Part shown: in pieces, positions 23,132 to 29,932 of the stretch | Numbering within the stretch: position 1 is the stretch's first letter | Layout: the number at the start of each line of letters is the position of its first letter | Made by a program: the position numbers and the translations under genes | Source: Verrucomicrobiota bacterium | GTDB taxonomy: Bacteria > Verrucomicrobiota > Verrucomicrobiia > Opitutales > Oceanipulchritudinaceae | DNA: 30,292 nucleotides | Reading direction: 5' to 3' | Assembly (NCBI GenBank): GCA_009908535.1 | Contig: JAAAOD010000278.1 | Location: forward strand, 1 to 30,292 | The notes under the pieces: generated by a model | What the model saw: the letters and a program-made list of their open reading frames with translations, nothing else | Databases searched by the model: none | Told to the model about the DNA's origin: nothing

Positions 23132-23838
23132 TCAGTACGCTCCGAGGATTCTTCCGCTTCCTCGTCTTCGCCCTCTTCCTCATCGTCCTCGTCCCAGCGC
23201 ATGGTCTCGTCCTCTTCGATCTTTTCGTTTTCCTCCTCGAATTCAGGAATGTCGTCGAGGTCGTCGCCCTCTTGCCTGGGACGCGGTTCGTCGCCTTCGA
23301 GTTCGTAGCCTTCGGGAACATACTCGAGGATGGAGGTCACCTCGTGGAATGGATGGACCGCCTTGCCCTCCATGTATTCCTGGTTCTGCCGCTCACGGAT
23401 GTCTTCCTCGAGTTCGTCGACAGTGAGGTTCTGGTCGAAATCGATCAGGTCGTTGATTAATTTGACGCGGAAGCGGGTGATCTGGTCGAGAAAATCGGCG
23501 TAGGGCCCCTTTTCCTCGTCGATGATGTCGGGAAGGCCGAAATGCCGGTTGTCATCCTCGAGCAGGGATTCGGACGTGCGCGTCAGGCGGACCTGCTCCT
23601 TTTTTTCCTCCTTTTCGATACGCAGGGAGATAAAGGCCTCATCGACAATATCCGGATCAAAGCCGTATTCCTGAAGGGCATCACATTGCTCAAGAATGTA
23701 GCTGAGCTGCTTCGGGTCGACCACCCCGAGGGCATCCACATCCCAGTGGACAGGGTCGGCAACCTCGGTGACCCACCAGTTCATGTCGTCGCCGATGCGG
23801 ACGAGGCACCAGTCAATGGTATACTTTCGCTGTGGCAT
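23128..23838 (-). CDS. Hypothetical acidic protein, 236 aa
   Basis: I do not recognise a domain. From the ATG at 23838 the N-terminus is folded-looking and Trp-rich (KYTIDWCLVRIGDDMNWW), followed by a helical, charged middle with KEEKKEQVRL and ITRFRVKLINDLIDFD. From about residue 175 the tail is extremely acidic (Asp/Glu more than half, ending ...EESSERTD). There is no signal peptide or membrane segment. The leader before the ATG is pyrimidine-rich without Shine-Dalgarno; an in-frame TTG at 23883 is disfavoured. It follows pyrD by 35 bp in the same orientation. It could be a binding partner with a nucleic-acid-mimicking or chaperone-like acidic tail; that is speculation. Codon use resembles its neighbours, so it appears resident. 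Confidence 0.8.
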   Translation of the reverse strand: MPQRKYTIDWCLVRIGDDMNWWVTEVADPVHWDVDALGVVDPKQLSYILEQCDALQEYGFDPDIVDEAFISLRIEKEEKKEQVRLTRTSESLLEDDNRHFGLPDIIDEEKGPYADFLDQITRFRVKLINDLIDFDQNLTVDELEEDIRERQNQEYMEGKAVHPFHEVTSILEYVPEGYELEGDEPRPRQEGDDLDDIPEFEEENEKIEEDETMRWDEDDEEEGEDEEAEESSERTD

Positions 23839-23873
23839 GGAAGGAGGAGAAGAGAACGGGCGATGGAACGGGG

Positions 23874-24944
23874 TCAAATCCAATTGCTCTGCCGCGGGGC
23901 AAGGGCCCGGGCGATGCCTTTCGCGACAAAGGGACCCTTGTAAACCATTCCGCTGTAAATCTGGACCAGGGTGGCACCGGCATCCATCATGGCTCCAGCG
24001 GTTTCCGGACCCGAGATACCTCCCACACCGATGATGGGGAGGCGTCCCCCGGTGCAGCGGTGGATGTAATTGACGACCTGCAGGGAGCGGCGGTGCAGAG
24101 GAGCCCCGCTGAGGCCGCCGCTCTCCCGCACCCGGTGCATGGGTTGCGGGCGTTCGACGGTGGTATTGGTGGCCACGATACCGTTCACTTCGCGCCGTTC
24201 CAGGGTTTCAAGGACATTGTCGATTTCCCGGAAGCTCAGGTCCGGTGCGATTTTTAAAAGGAGGGGAGTGGGCTGTTGGCCCAGCTTGCGGGCGCGCGAG
24301 AGGTTGGACTCGCGCAATTCGGCAAGCAGGACATCGAGTTGGTCCTCGGCCTGCAGCTTGCGGAGGTCACGGGTGTTGGGACTGCTCACGTTGACCACGA
24401 TGTAATCGGCGTAATCGACGAGAGAGCGGAAGGAATGAAGGTAATCTTCCACCGCCTGGTCCAGAGGGACGATCCGGCTTTTCCCGATATTGATGCCAAG
24501 GGGAATCCGCCGCGTTTTTCCTCCGCCGCCAAGCTGCTGCCGGAGTCGGGAGGCGATGGCTTCGGCCCCCTCATTGTTGAAGCCCATGCGGTTGATGATG
24601 GCCCCGTGCTCCGGGTAGCGGAACACGCGCGGGCGTTCGTTGCCCGGTTGTTGCCGGTAGGTTACCGTACCGATCTCAACGTGGCCGAATCCCAGCGCGG
24701 GCCCGGCCCGCCAGAAGCGCCCGTTCTTGTCCATGCCGGCGGCAAGGCCGACCGCGTTCGGGAATTCGAGGCCGAACAGCTTGATCGGGCGCGGCGGCTC
24801 GACAAGGTTCCACCATTCCATGAAACGGCACAGCGGCCGGACGCGGCCGAGATAATCAAGCGCCGTCACCCCGAGGTCATGCGCCTTCTCCGGATCCATG
24901 CGGAAGAGAACCGGCCGCACCACCTTTTCGTAGTAGAATCCCAT
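23874..24944 (-). CDS. pyrD: Dihydroorotate dehydrogenase (quinone), class 2
   Basis: Oxidises dihydroorotate to orotate with quinone as acceptor, at the inner membrane, in pyrimidine synthesis. The 356-aa protein has the class 2 N-terminal helix region (YYEKVVRPVLFRMDPEKAH), GLAAGMDKNG near 66-75, VEIGTVTYRQQPGN at ~89-102, the conserved GFNNEGA (121-127) and the active-site NVSSPNTRDLRKLQ, where S188 is the catalytic base of class 2. The FMN-phosphate region (GVGGI, then LVQIYSGMVYKGP) is at the C-terminus. It is 39 bp after nuoA, and the acidic hypothetical gene follows it, all on the minus strand. A quinone-linked enzyme beside a complex I subunit may be coincidence. Confidence 0.96.
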   Translation of the reverse strand: MGFYYEKVVRPVLFRMDPEKAHDLGVTALDYLGRVRPLCRFMEWWNLVEPPRPIKLFGLEFPNAVGLAAGMDKNGRFWRAGPALGFGHVEIGTVTYRQQPGNERPRVFRYPEHGAIINRMGFNNEGAEAIASRLRQQLGGGGKTRRIPLGINIGKSRIVPLDQAVEDYLHSFRSLVDYADYIVVNVSSPNTRDLRKLQAEDQLDVLLAELRESNLSRARKLGQQPTPLLLKIAPDLSFREIDNVLETLERREVNGIVATNTTVERPQPMHRVRESGGLSGAPLHRRSLQVVNYIHRCTGGRLPIIGVGGISGPETAGAMMDAGATLVQIYSGMVYKGPFVAKGIARALAPRQSNWI

Positions 24945-24983
24945 CGCTGCAGAAGTAAGGAGGATGCACGGGGACCGCCCGCA

Positions 24984-25358
24984 TTACGGTTCCCACTTCA
25001 AGGCGCCTTTTTTCAACTCGTAGACGAGCCCTGCGACGAGGAGGAGGATAAAGAAAAGGGCCGGGGTCAGGATGGGAAGGTTCTGGGCGAGAAAATCCCG
25101 GTAGACCAGTGCCCAGGGAATCAGGAAGACGATTTCGATATCGAAAATGATGAAGAGCATCGCGGTCACGTAGAACTTCACGCTGAAGCGCGCCCCGCTC
25201 TGGCCTTCAGAAGGAAGGCCGCATTCGTAGGCGGAATCCTTGAAGCGGTTGGTCGGACCCCGCTGCCCGAGCAACTGGCTGGCCAGAAGAATGATGGCCC
25301 CGAGCCCCACCGCGAGCCCGAATTGCACCAGCACTGGAAGGTAATCCTGTAGCGTCAT
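24984..25358 (-). CDS. nuoA: NADH-quinone oxidoreductase subunit A
   Basis: A 124-aa membrane subunit of respiratory complex I. Three membrane segments are evident (about 8-28, 66-85 and 93-112). The family signature lies between the first and second: YECGLPSEGQSGARFSVKFY, followed by IIFDIEIVFLIPWA. The N-terminus and the C-terminal ELKKGALKWEP also fit NuoA. No nuoB or other nuo gene is adjacent in this window: the next gene upstream is a secreted DUF362-like protein and the downstream gene is pyrD. The remaining complex I genes must lie elsewhere, or this is a detached copy. Confidence 0.95.
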   Translation of the reverse strand: MTLQDYLPVLVQFGLAVGLGAIILLASQLLGQRGPTNRFKDSAYECGLPSEGQSGARFSVKFYVTAMLFIIFDIEIVFLIPWALVYRDFLAQNLPILTPALFFILLLVAGLVYELKKGALKWEP

Positions 25359-25384
25359 AGCTCGCGAAGGAAAGTCAGCCTTTC

Positions 25385-26452
25385 CTAATCGGCAAGGGAA
25401 ATTGACGGCTCCGCCTTCCGGAAAACCGCACCCGTGGCAATGCCCTGGCCAAGCCCCAGTTCCATCGCGTATTCAAGAAAGGGGGGAACGGGGGGAAGTT
25501 GCTCGAAACCCCGTTCCGCCCGCGCTGCGTTGACCCGCTGCACCATGAGGGCGTCGAGAATGACGGGATCCACGGCAAGGAGCAGGCGCGACGATTCCCG
25601 GGTGTAATTGGCATTGTAGGCGGGACCGCCGATGTACTGGTACTCCCGCAGGCTCAGCAGCGTGAAGGCCCAGGTGTCGAGCAATTCCGGGATGGCGGCG
25701 ATTTCCGCGATGGCCACCGGTGCGTTGGCCGGGCTGTTAAAGAACCGGGTCCCGTTGGTGATGTTCCAGAGGGAGGCGTTTGCGAGCGCGCCGCTCAGCC
25801 CCATCGCCGGATGGTGGGAGACCATCGGCAGATTGATCCAGAAATCGACATCGGTCAGGAGCGCGGTGGGGAGGAAACTTTTCCGGGCTTCCTCCGGATC
25901 TTCCTGCAGGGGGGCCTTCAGCAATTCCCGGCCGAGGGGAGAGGTGAATTCGCGCGGGAGCGGGCTTTCATAAAACCACGTCGGCGAACGCAGCGCACCG
26001 CTGTCGAGAGCGTGCACGCGCACCCCCTCAAAGTAGGGTCCCTCCGCGTCCATACGGCTCAGCGGCGGCAGAAACCCGCATTCGCGCAGAAGATTCTCCC
26101 GGGCGTCCACAATGAAGAGGTCGTCCCTGGCAAAGCCGCGTTTCCCGAGCGCCGCGATCAGGGCCCGCACCAGGGGCCGCGGAGTATGCAGCCCGACCCC
26201 GGAATTCGTGTAGACCTTCAGGGCGGCCCGGCCGTGCTCCTCCGGTACCAGCTGCCGGCCCGTCCGTTCCTCGAAGGCGCCGAGCAGCGACTCCACCACC
26301 GCCGCGTAGGCGGAGGTGCCCGCAAGCTCGCTGAACCAGACCTGGCCGTCGTAGGCCGTGCGCGCGCCTTCGAAACCCCAGAAGGCGCCTTCCTCGCCGT
26401 GGAGAAAGGCCGGGAAAAATACGGTGGCGAAGACGGCGGCAAGGGAACGCAC
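25385..26452 (-). CDS. Secreted DUF362-like protein
   Basis: A 355-aa exported protein. From the GTG at 26452 it begins with a clean signal peptide (MRSLAAVFATVFFPAFLHG, probably cleaved near HGEEG). In the middle, DVDFWINLPMVSHHPAMGLS followed by GALANASLWNITNG resembles the DUF362 block (D.vIN.PK.K.H...G.TlalKN..G). DPVILDALMVQRVNAARA near the C-terminus fits the family's DPVAxDA motif. Unlike many DUF362 proteins there is no ferredoxin-like Cys cluster. Function is unknown. The frame extends further upstream (an ATG at 26503 and beyond), but those starts give poor N-termini and overlap the divergent lipoprotein gene. No Shine-Dalgarno is visible. It ends 26 bp before nuoA. Confidence 0.7.
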   Translation of the reverse strand: MRSLAAVFATVFFPAFLHGEEGAFWGFEGARTAYDGQVWFSELAGTSAYAAVVESLLGAFEERTGRQLVPEEHGRAALKVYTNSGVGLHTPRPLVRALIAALGKRGFARDDLFIVDARENLLRECGFLPPLSRMDAEGPYFEGVRVHALDSGALRSPTWFYESPLPREFTSPLGRELLKAPLQEDPEEARKSFLPTALLTDVDFWINLPMVSHHPAMGLSGALANASLWNITNGTRFFNSPANAPVAIAEIAAIPELLDTWAFTLLSLREYQYIGGPAYNANYTRESSRLLLAVDPVILDALMVQRVNAARAERGFEQLPPVPPFLEYAMELGLGQGIATGAVFRKAEPSISLAD

Positions 26453-26490
26453 GGTTTTGCATTGCGTACAAAGGGGGAAAGTTGTCCAAC

Positions 26491-26496
26491 TAGAAT
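26491..26496 (+). promoter_or_regulatory. Possible -10 element placing the TPR lipoprotein start at its ATG
   Basis: TAGAAT differs from TATAAT by one base and ends six bases before the ATG at 26502, so a transcript from it would be leaderless or nearly so. I find no convincing -35 at the usual distance. The whole divergent gap to the DUF362-like gene is only ~49 bp. Confidence 0.3.
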
Positions 26497-26501
26497 CGAG
26501 C

Positions 26502-28052
26502 ATGAGACGCATTCCTTGGAAGCCCCTGCGGGTCCTCGGGTTCATCTTTCTGGCGTTTTTCGCGGGATGCGGGGAAAAAGAACCCACCATAGATGAGCTG
26601 GTCGAGCGGGCGGAATCCCATCTCGACGCCGGTCGTCTGGAGAATGCCATTATTCTCCTCTCGGAGGCGCGGGAGCGGGGCGAAGAGAGGGTCGACGTCC
26701 TCGAGCCCCTTGCCTTCGCCTACGCCGCGAAAGGAGATCCGACCCTCGCCGCCCTGACCTTCAGCCGGATCGCGGAACTGGTTCCCGAACAACCCGAGTA
26801 CCTTTTGTACGCCGCCACCTCCCTGCTCGACGCCGAGGACCGGAAAGGCGCGGTGGCGCGCTACCGGGAGTATCTGGAACGGCGGCCCGACGACCGGGCC
26901 ATCTGGGTGACGCTGGCCGAGGTCCAGCGCGAGGCCGGCCGCCACGGCGAGGCCCTGGAAGCCTATCTGGCGGCGGAAAAGATCCAGTCGCGGCCGGAAC
27001 AGCAACTCGCCATCGGGCAGCTTTATCTTCGCGCGAAGAATCTCGCCCAGGCGCAGGCATGGTTTGCCCGTGCCGCCGAGGGCGGAGCCGAGGTCCGCGC
27101 CCGCGCCCTGCTCGGATTGCTGGAAACGGCCATTCGCGGGGGGCGCTTCGCGGATGCGGAGAAACTCGTTGAGCAGCTCGACGCTGAATATCCCGGACGG
27201 CTCGAGCAGTCCCCGCTGGATTCCGTGCGCGATCAGCTCGCGGATTGGCGGGAACGCCAGGAAGCCGCCCGGCGGGCCGCCGAGGCCGTGGCCGCGGGGG
27301 AGGCCGGGGAGTCTGCAGAGGCTGGGGAGCGATCGGCTGCCGAAGGGGAGGAGCCCACCCGCGGGGAGGAACCTTTGACGGAAACGGAACCCTCCACGGC
27401 GGAAACCGCTGCCGCGAGCTCCCCACCAGCGCAGGAGCCGGTCGCGGAGACCGCGGTTCGGGAAGAGGCGTCCGAGACGGAAGCGGAAGCGGAAGCCCCG
27501 CCCGCGGAAGCGGAAGCCCCGCCCGCGGAAACGGAAGCCCCGCCCGCGGAAACGGAAGCCGTCGCCGTGGCGCAACCCTCGCCCTCCGGTGAAGCCGCCC
27601 GCCGCCTTACCGCCGCCCGACAGGCGCGGGAAGCCGGCAATGTTCAGGAAGCGATCGGGCATTATCGCCGAGCCCTCGTCCTCGATGATAGCAGGGGTGC
27701 GGTTTGGGCCGAACTCAGCGAACTTTACCTCGCCACCGGCCAGGACCGCTGGGCCCAGGCAACCGCCAGCGAGGCTGTCCGGCGCGATCCGGACAATCCC
27801 CGCTGGGTCCTCCAGTTCCTGCGCGCCGCTCAGAATTCCATGGCAGAGGACGCTTTTCTGCGCGAACTGGAAGACGCCCACCGCCGCTTTCCCGACACCC
27901 CGCAGATCACCCTCGTCCTTGCCCGCGCATGGCGCGAAGCCGGCAATGCCCGCAACGCGCGCCTGCTCTTCCGCGAATTTCTTGAGGAGGCCCCGGCAGA
28001 CCACCCGGAACGGGAGGCCGCGGAAGACGAGTTGCAACAACTGGGGCCCTGA
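26502..28052 (+). CDS. TPR-repeat lipoprotein with Glu/Ala/Pro linker
   Basis: A 516-aa protein. The N-terminus MRRIPWKPLRVLGFIFLAFF leads to AGC (Cys23), a lipoprotein-type signal peptide. Residues ~30-260 contain tetratricopeptide repeats (for example ADAR-type helices AIILLSEARERGEERV and AALTFSRIAELVPEQPEYL). A ~100-residue low-complexity Glu/Ala/Pro/Thr linker follows (~265-365), including three near-identical EAPPAE[AT] units. More TPRs cover ~365-510 (AIGHYRRALVLDDSRGAVWA). Such proteins scaffold complexes in the periplasm or at the outer membrane. The start at 26502 is chosen for the lipoprotein signal; the frame is open further up to 26358. It is 23 bp upstream of dnaG in the same direction, and may share its transcript. 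A partner cannot be named. Confidence 0.8.
   Translation: MRRIPWKPLRVLGFIFLAFFAGCGEKEPTIDELVERAESHLDAGRLENAIILLSEARERGEERVDVLEPLAFAYAAKGDPTLAALTFSRIAELVPEQPEYLLYAATSLLDAEDRKGAVARYREYLERRPDDRAIWVTLAEVQREAGRHGEALEAYLAAEKIQSRPEQQLAIGQLYLRAKNLAQAQAWFARAAEGGAEVRARALLGLLETAIRGGRFADAEKLVEQLDAEYPGRLEQSPLDSVRDQLADWRERQEAARRAAEAVAAGEAGESAEAGERSAAEGEEPTRGEEPLTETEPSTAETAAASSPPAQEPVAETAVREEASETEAEAEAPPAEAEAPPAETEAPPAETEAVAVAQPSPSGEAARRLTAARQAREAGNVQEAIGHYRRALVLDDSRGAVWAELSELYLATGQDRWAQATASEAVRRDPDNPRWVLQFLRAAQNSMAEDAFLRELEDAHRRFPDTPQITLVLARAWREAGNARNARLLFREFLEEAPADHPEREAAEDELQQLGP
27492..27554 (+). repeat. Three tandem 21-bp units in the TPR lipoprotein linker
   Basis: Three consecutive 21-base units begin at 27492, 27513 and 27534 (first bases GAAGCCCCGCCCGCGGAA), in frame and encoding EAPPAEA, EAPPAET and EAPPAET, with partial units on either side. 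Near-identity at the DNA level suggests recent expansion; copy number may vary between strains. Confidence 0.85.
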
Positions 28053-28059
28053 GTAATCT
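28032..28059 (+). promoter_or_regulatory. Weak promoter candidate before dnaG
   Basis: TTGCAA (28032-28037) and TAATCT (28054-28059) are 16 bases apart, overlapping the end of the TPR gene, and would begin a message ~10 bases before the dnaG ATG. Both elements are imperfect. Confidence 0.25.
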
Positions 28060-28075
28060 GGAAATCTGTGCGCAA

Positions 28076-29932
28076 ATGCCTTATTTCGCCGATGAAACTC
28101 TCGACGCTGTCCGCTCCATTCCCCTCTACGAGATCGTGCGCACCCAGGTGGAGCTGAGCCGTTCCGGGCGCAACTGGCGCGGTCTCAGTCCCTTTACGAA
28201 CGAAAAGACGCCGTCCTTTTTTGTTCTCACGGACAAAAACTTCTTCAAGTGCCATTCCAGCGGGTTGGCCGGGGACGGCATCCGCTTTCTTCAGGAGACG
28301 GAGAAGCTGACCTTTCCGGAAGCAGTGACGGCGCTCGCGGAACGCTTTAACATTCCCATCCGCTATGCCGACGGCAAGGCCCCCGATCCGGAACGCCGCT
28401 CCCTCCGGCAGGCGCTCTTTGACATTTATGAATACGCGCGTGACTATTACCACCGGGCCTTTATGGCCGATCATCCGGAGGCAGAGGCGATCCGTCGCTA
28501 CTGGACCGAGGAACGCGGTTTCTCCCTGGAACTCGCGGAAACCATCGGTATTGGTTACGCGCCGCCGCAGAGCCGGAAACTGCTCGACCTTCTCCAGCGG
28601 CGCGATTTTTCCACCGAAGCCCTCGCCCAAAGCGGACTTTTCCATGTCGGCCCCCATGAGCAGGATCCCGGGCGATGGTGGTTTTTCTTCCGGGGGCGCC
28701 TCATGATCCCCATCCGCAACGTCCAGGGCCAGGTGGTGGCCTTCACCGCCCGCCAGCTGCCGCAGACGCCGACGGATCAGCCCTCCCACAAGGCCAAGTA
28801 CATCAATTCCCCCGAGAGCCCGGTCTTCAGGAAAGGGGAGATGCTCTTCAACCTCGACCGGGCGCGGGACGCGGTGCGGGAAGCCGGACGCTTCCTCATG
28901 GTCGAAGGCCAGCTCGACGCCCTGCGCTGCTGGTCGGTCGGCCTCGCCGAGGCCATTGCCCCGCAGGGAACCAGCACCACCGAGGAGCAACTGAAGCTGC
29001 TGAACCGCTATTGCGACCGCCTCGACCTGCTCCTCGACAGCGATGAGGCGGGCGGCCGCGCCGTCCTTCGAACCCTGCCCATGGCCTTCAGGCTGGGAAT
29101 GGAAGTCGGGGTTTACCGGCTGCCAAAGGGGACGGATCCGGATGATTTCCTGCGCGCGAACGGAAAGGAGGGCTTCCGCTCGCTCGCCCGCGAATCCGCC
29201 GTCCGCTTTGCCGGGGAAGCCCTTCTGGCCGATCCGGATCCCAGTCCCGAAGCGCGTTCGCGCGCCCTCGAGGAAGTTTTCCGCATCCTTGCCGCCTGCC
29301 CCAGTGCCGTCGTCCGCGAGGGCCATTTCATGGACGCCGTCGCCGGAACCGGTGTCCCCGTCGAGGCCGCGCGGCAGGATTTTGAACGCTTCTTCAGCAA
29401 CGGTGGCCCGGCTTCCCCGTCCCCGGAAGAAAAAGCTTTTTCGAAAAATGAGGGAACAAAGGGGAAGGAATCCTTGACAACGGTAGAAGGCGATCTACTC
29501 TGGGCAGTTTTGCAGAATGTGGAGTGGGCAAATTCACTTGCACAGGTCATTGACCATCAATGGATTAAGATCCACCACGCGGAAGGCAAGCTACTGTCCC
29601 GCATTCTCGCCGAAGCGACAGTTGATCACCTCGAGGATCAGGATGACCTCCGGCCCCTGCTGGACAGCGACGAATTGCGGGATTGCCACGCCCGTTATTT
29701 CACGTCGGAGCGTCCGTCCGCCGATCCCGGGGAGACCGTCAACCAGGCCCTTCGCTTTCTTGTCCGGCGTCACTGCCGGCAACGTATCGACCTCTTACGT
29801 AAAGACCTTGCCAACCTCACCACGGAAAAACCGGATGATCCCCGCATCGCGGACGCAATGCGCGAAATTAACGCGCTCACGCGCCAAAGGGTGAACGGTC
29901 CTTTTCCCGAGGTTCGAATTCAATCCAGCTAA
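28076..29932 (+). CDS. dnaG: DNA primase DnaG with degenerate zinc ribbon
   Basis: Makes RNA primers at the replication fork. Order of parts in 618 aa: N-terminal zinc-ribbon region (~35-70); RNA-polymerase fold with RGRLMIPI (207-214) and KYINSPES (241-248); TOPRIM catalytic centre with E277 in VEGQLDAL and DSD in LLLDSDEAGG (321-323); a charged low-complexity linker (~445-470); and a C-terminal helicase-binding-type domain. The unusual part is the ribbon. Where DnaG has CPFHxEKTPSF this protein has SPFTNEKTPSF, and where it has FxCFGCG it has FKCHSSG. Three of four zinc ligands (Cys, His, Cys) are replaced by Ser, Thr, Ser, yet the flanking residues are well kept, so it is a substituted rather than a decayed domain. 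Catalytic residues are intact. A promoter for the next gene may lie in the linker. It overlaps the next ATG by 1 bp (TAATG). Confidence 0.95.
   Translation: MPYFADETLDAVRSIPLYEIVRTQVELSRSGRNWRGLSPFTNEKTPSFFVLTDKNFFKCHSSGLAGDGIRFLQETEKLTFPEAVTALAERFNIPIRYADGKAPDPERRSLRQALFDIYEYARDYYHRAFMADHPEAEAIRRYWTEERGFSLELAETIGIGYAPPQSRKLLDLLQRRDFSTEALAQSGLFHVGPHEQDPGRWWFFFRGRLMIPIRNVQGQVVAFTARQLPQTPTDQPSHKAKYINSPESPVFRKGEMLFNLDRARDAVREAGRFLMVEGQLDALRCWSVGLAEAIAPQGTSTTEEQLKLLNRYCDRLDLLLDSDEAGGRAVLRTLPMAFRLGMEVGVYRLPKGTDPDDFLRANGKEGFRSLARESAVRFAGEALLADPDPSPEARSRALEEVFRILAACPSAVVREGHFMDAVAGTGVPVEAARQDFERFFSNGGPASPSPEEKAFSKNEGTKGKESLTTVEGDLLWAVLQNVEWANSLAQVIDHQWIKIHHAEGKLLSRILAEATVDHLEDQDDLRPLLDSDELRDCHARYFTSERPSADPGETVNQALRFLVRRHCRQRIDLLRKDLANLTTEKPDDPRIADAMREINALTRQRVNGPFPEVRIQSS
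29429..29442. repeat. A/T palindrome within dnaG
   Basis: GAAAAAGCTTTTTC is a perfect 14-base palindrome made of two A/T tracts, in an otherwise G+C-rich gene. It lies 32 bases before the promoter candidate at 29474 and could act as a curved or UP-like element or a binding site. Confidence 0.45.
29474..29501 (+). promoter_or_regulatory. Internal promoter in dnaG, pointing to rpoD
   Basis: A perfect -35 TTGACA (29474-29479) is followed after 16 bases by TACTCT (29496-29501). It falls in the codons at the end of the low-complexity linker, about 430 bases before the next gene. In E. coli rpoD is also served by promoters inside dnaG, so the position is biologically sensible. The -10 shares its sequence with the candidate before the DJ-1 gene. 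Confidence 0.5.

Noticed and set aside
26490..28040. A 516-codon open frame antisense to the TPR lipoprotein, with Phe/Arg/Gly repeats
   Set aside because: The repeats are the complement of the Glu/Ala/Pro linker codons; the sense strand has the signal peptide and TPRs.
27830..29326. A 498-codon open frame antisense to the 3' part of the TPR gene and dnaG
   Set aside because: It spans two real genes and has no domain; compositional shadow.
28076..29932. dnaG as a pseudogene because of its altered zinc ribbon
   Set aside because: The frame is full length with intact TOPRIM and RNA-polymerase motifs, and the ribbon flanks are conserved.
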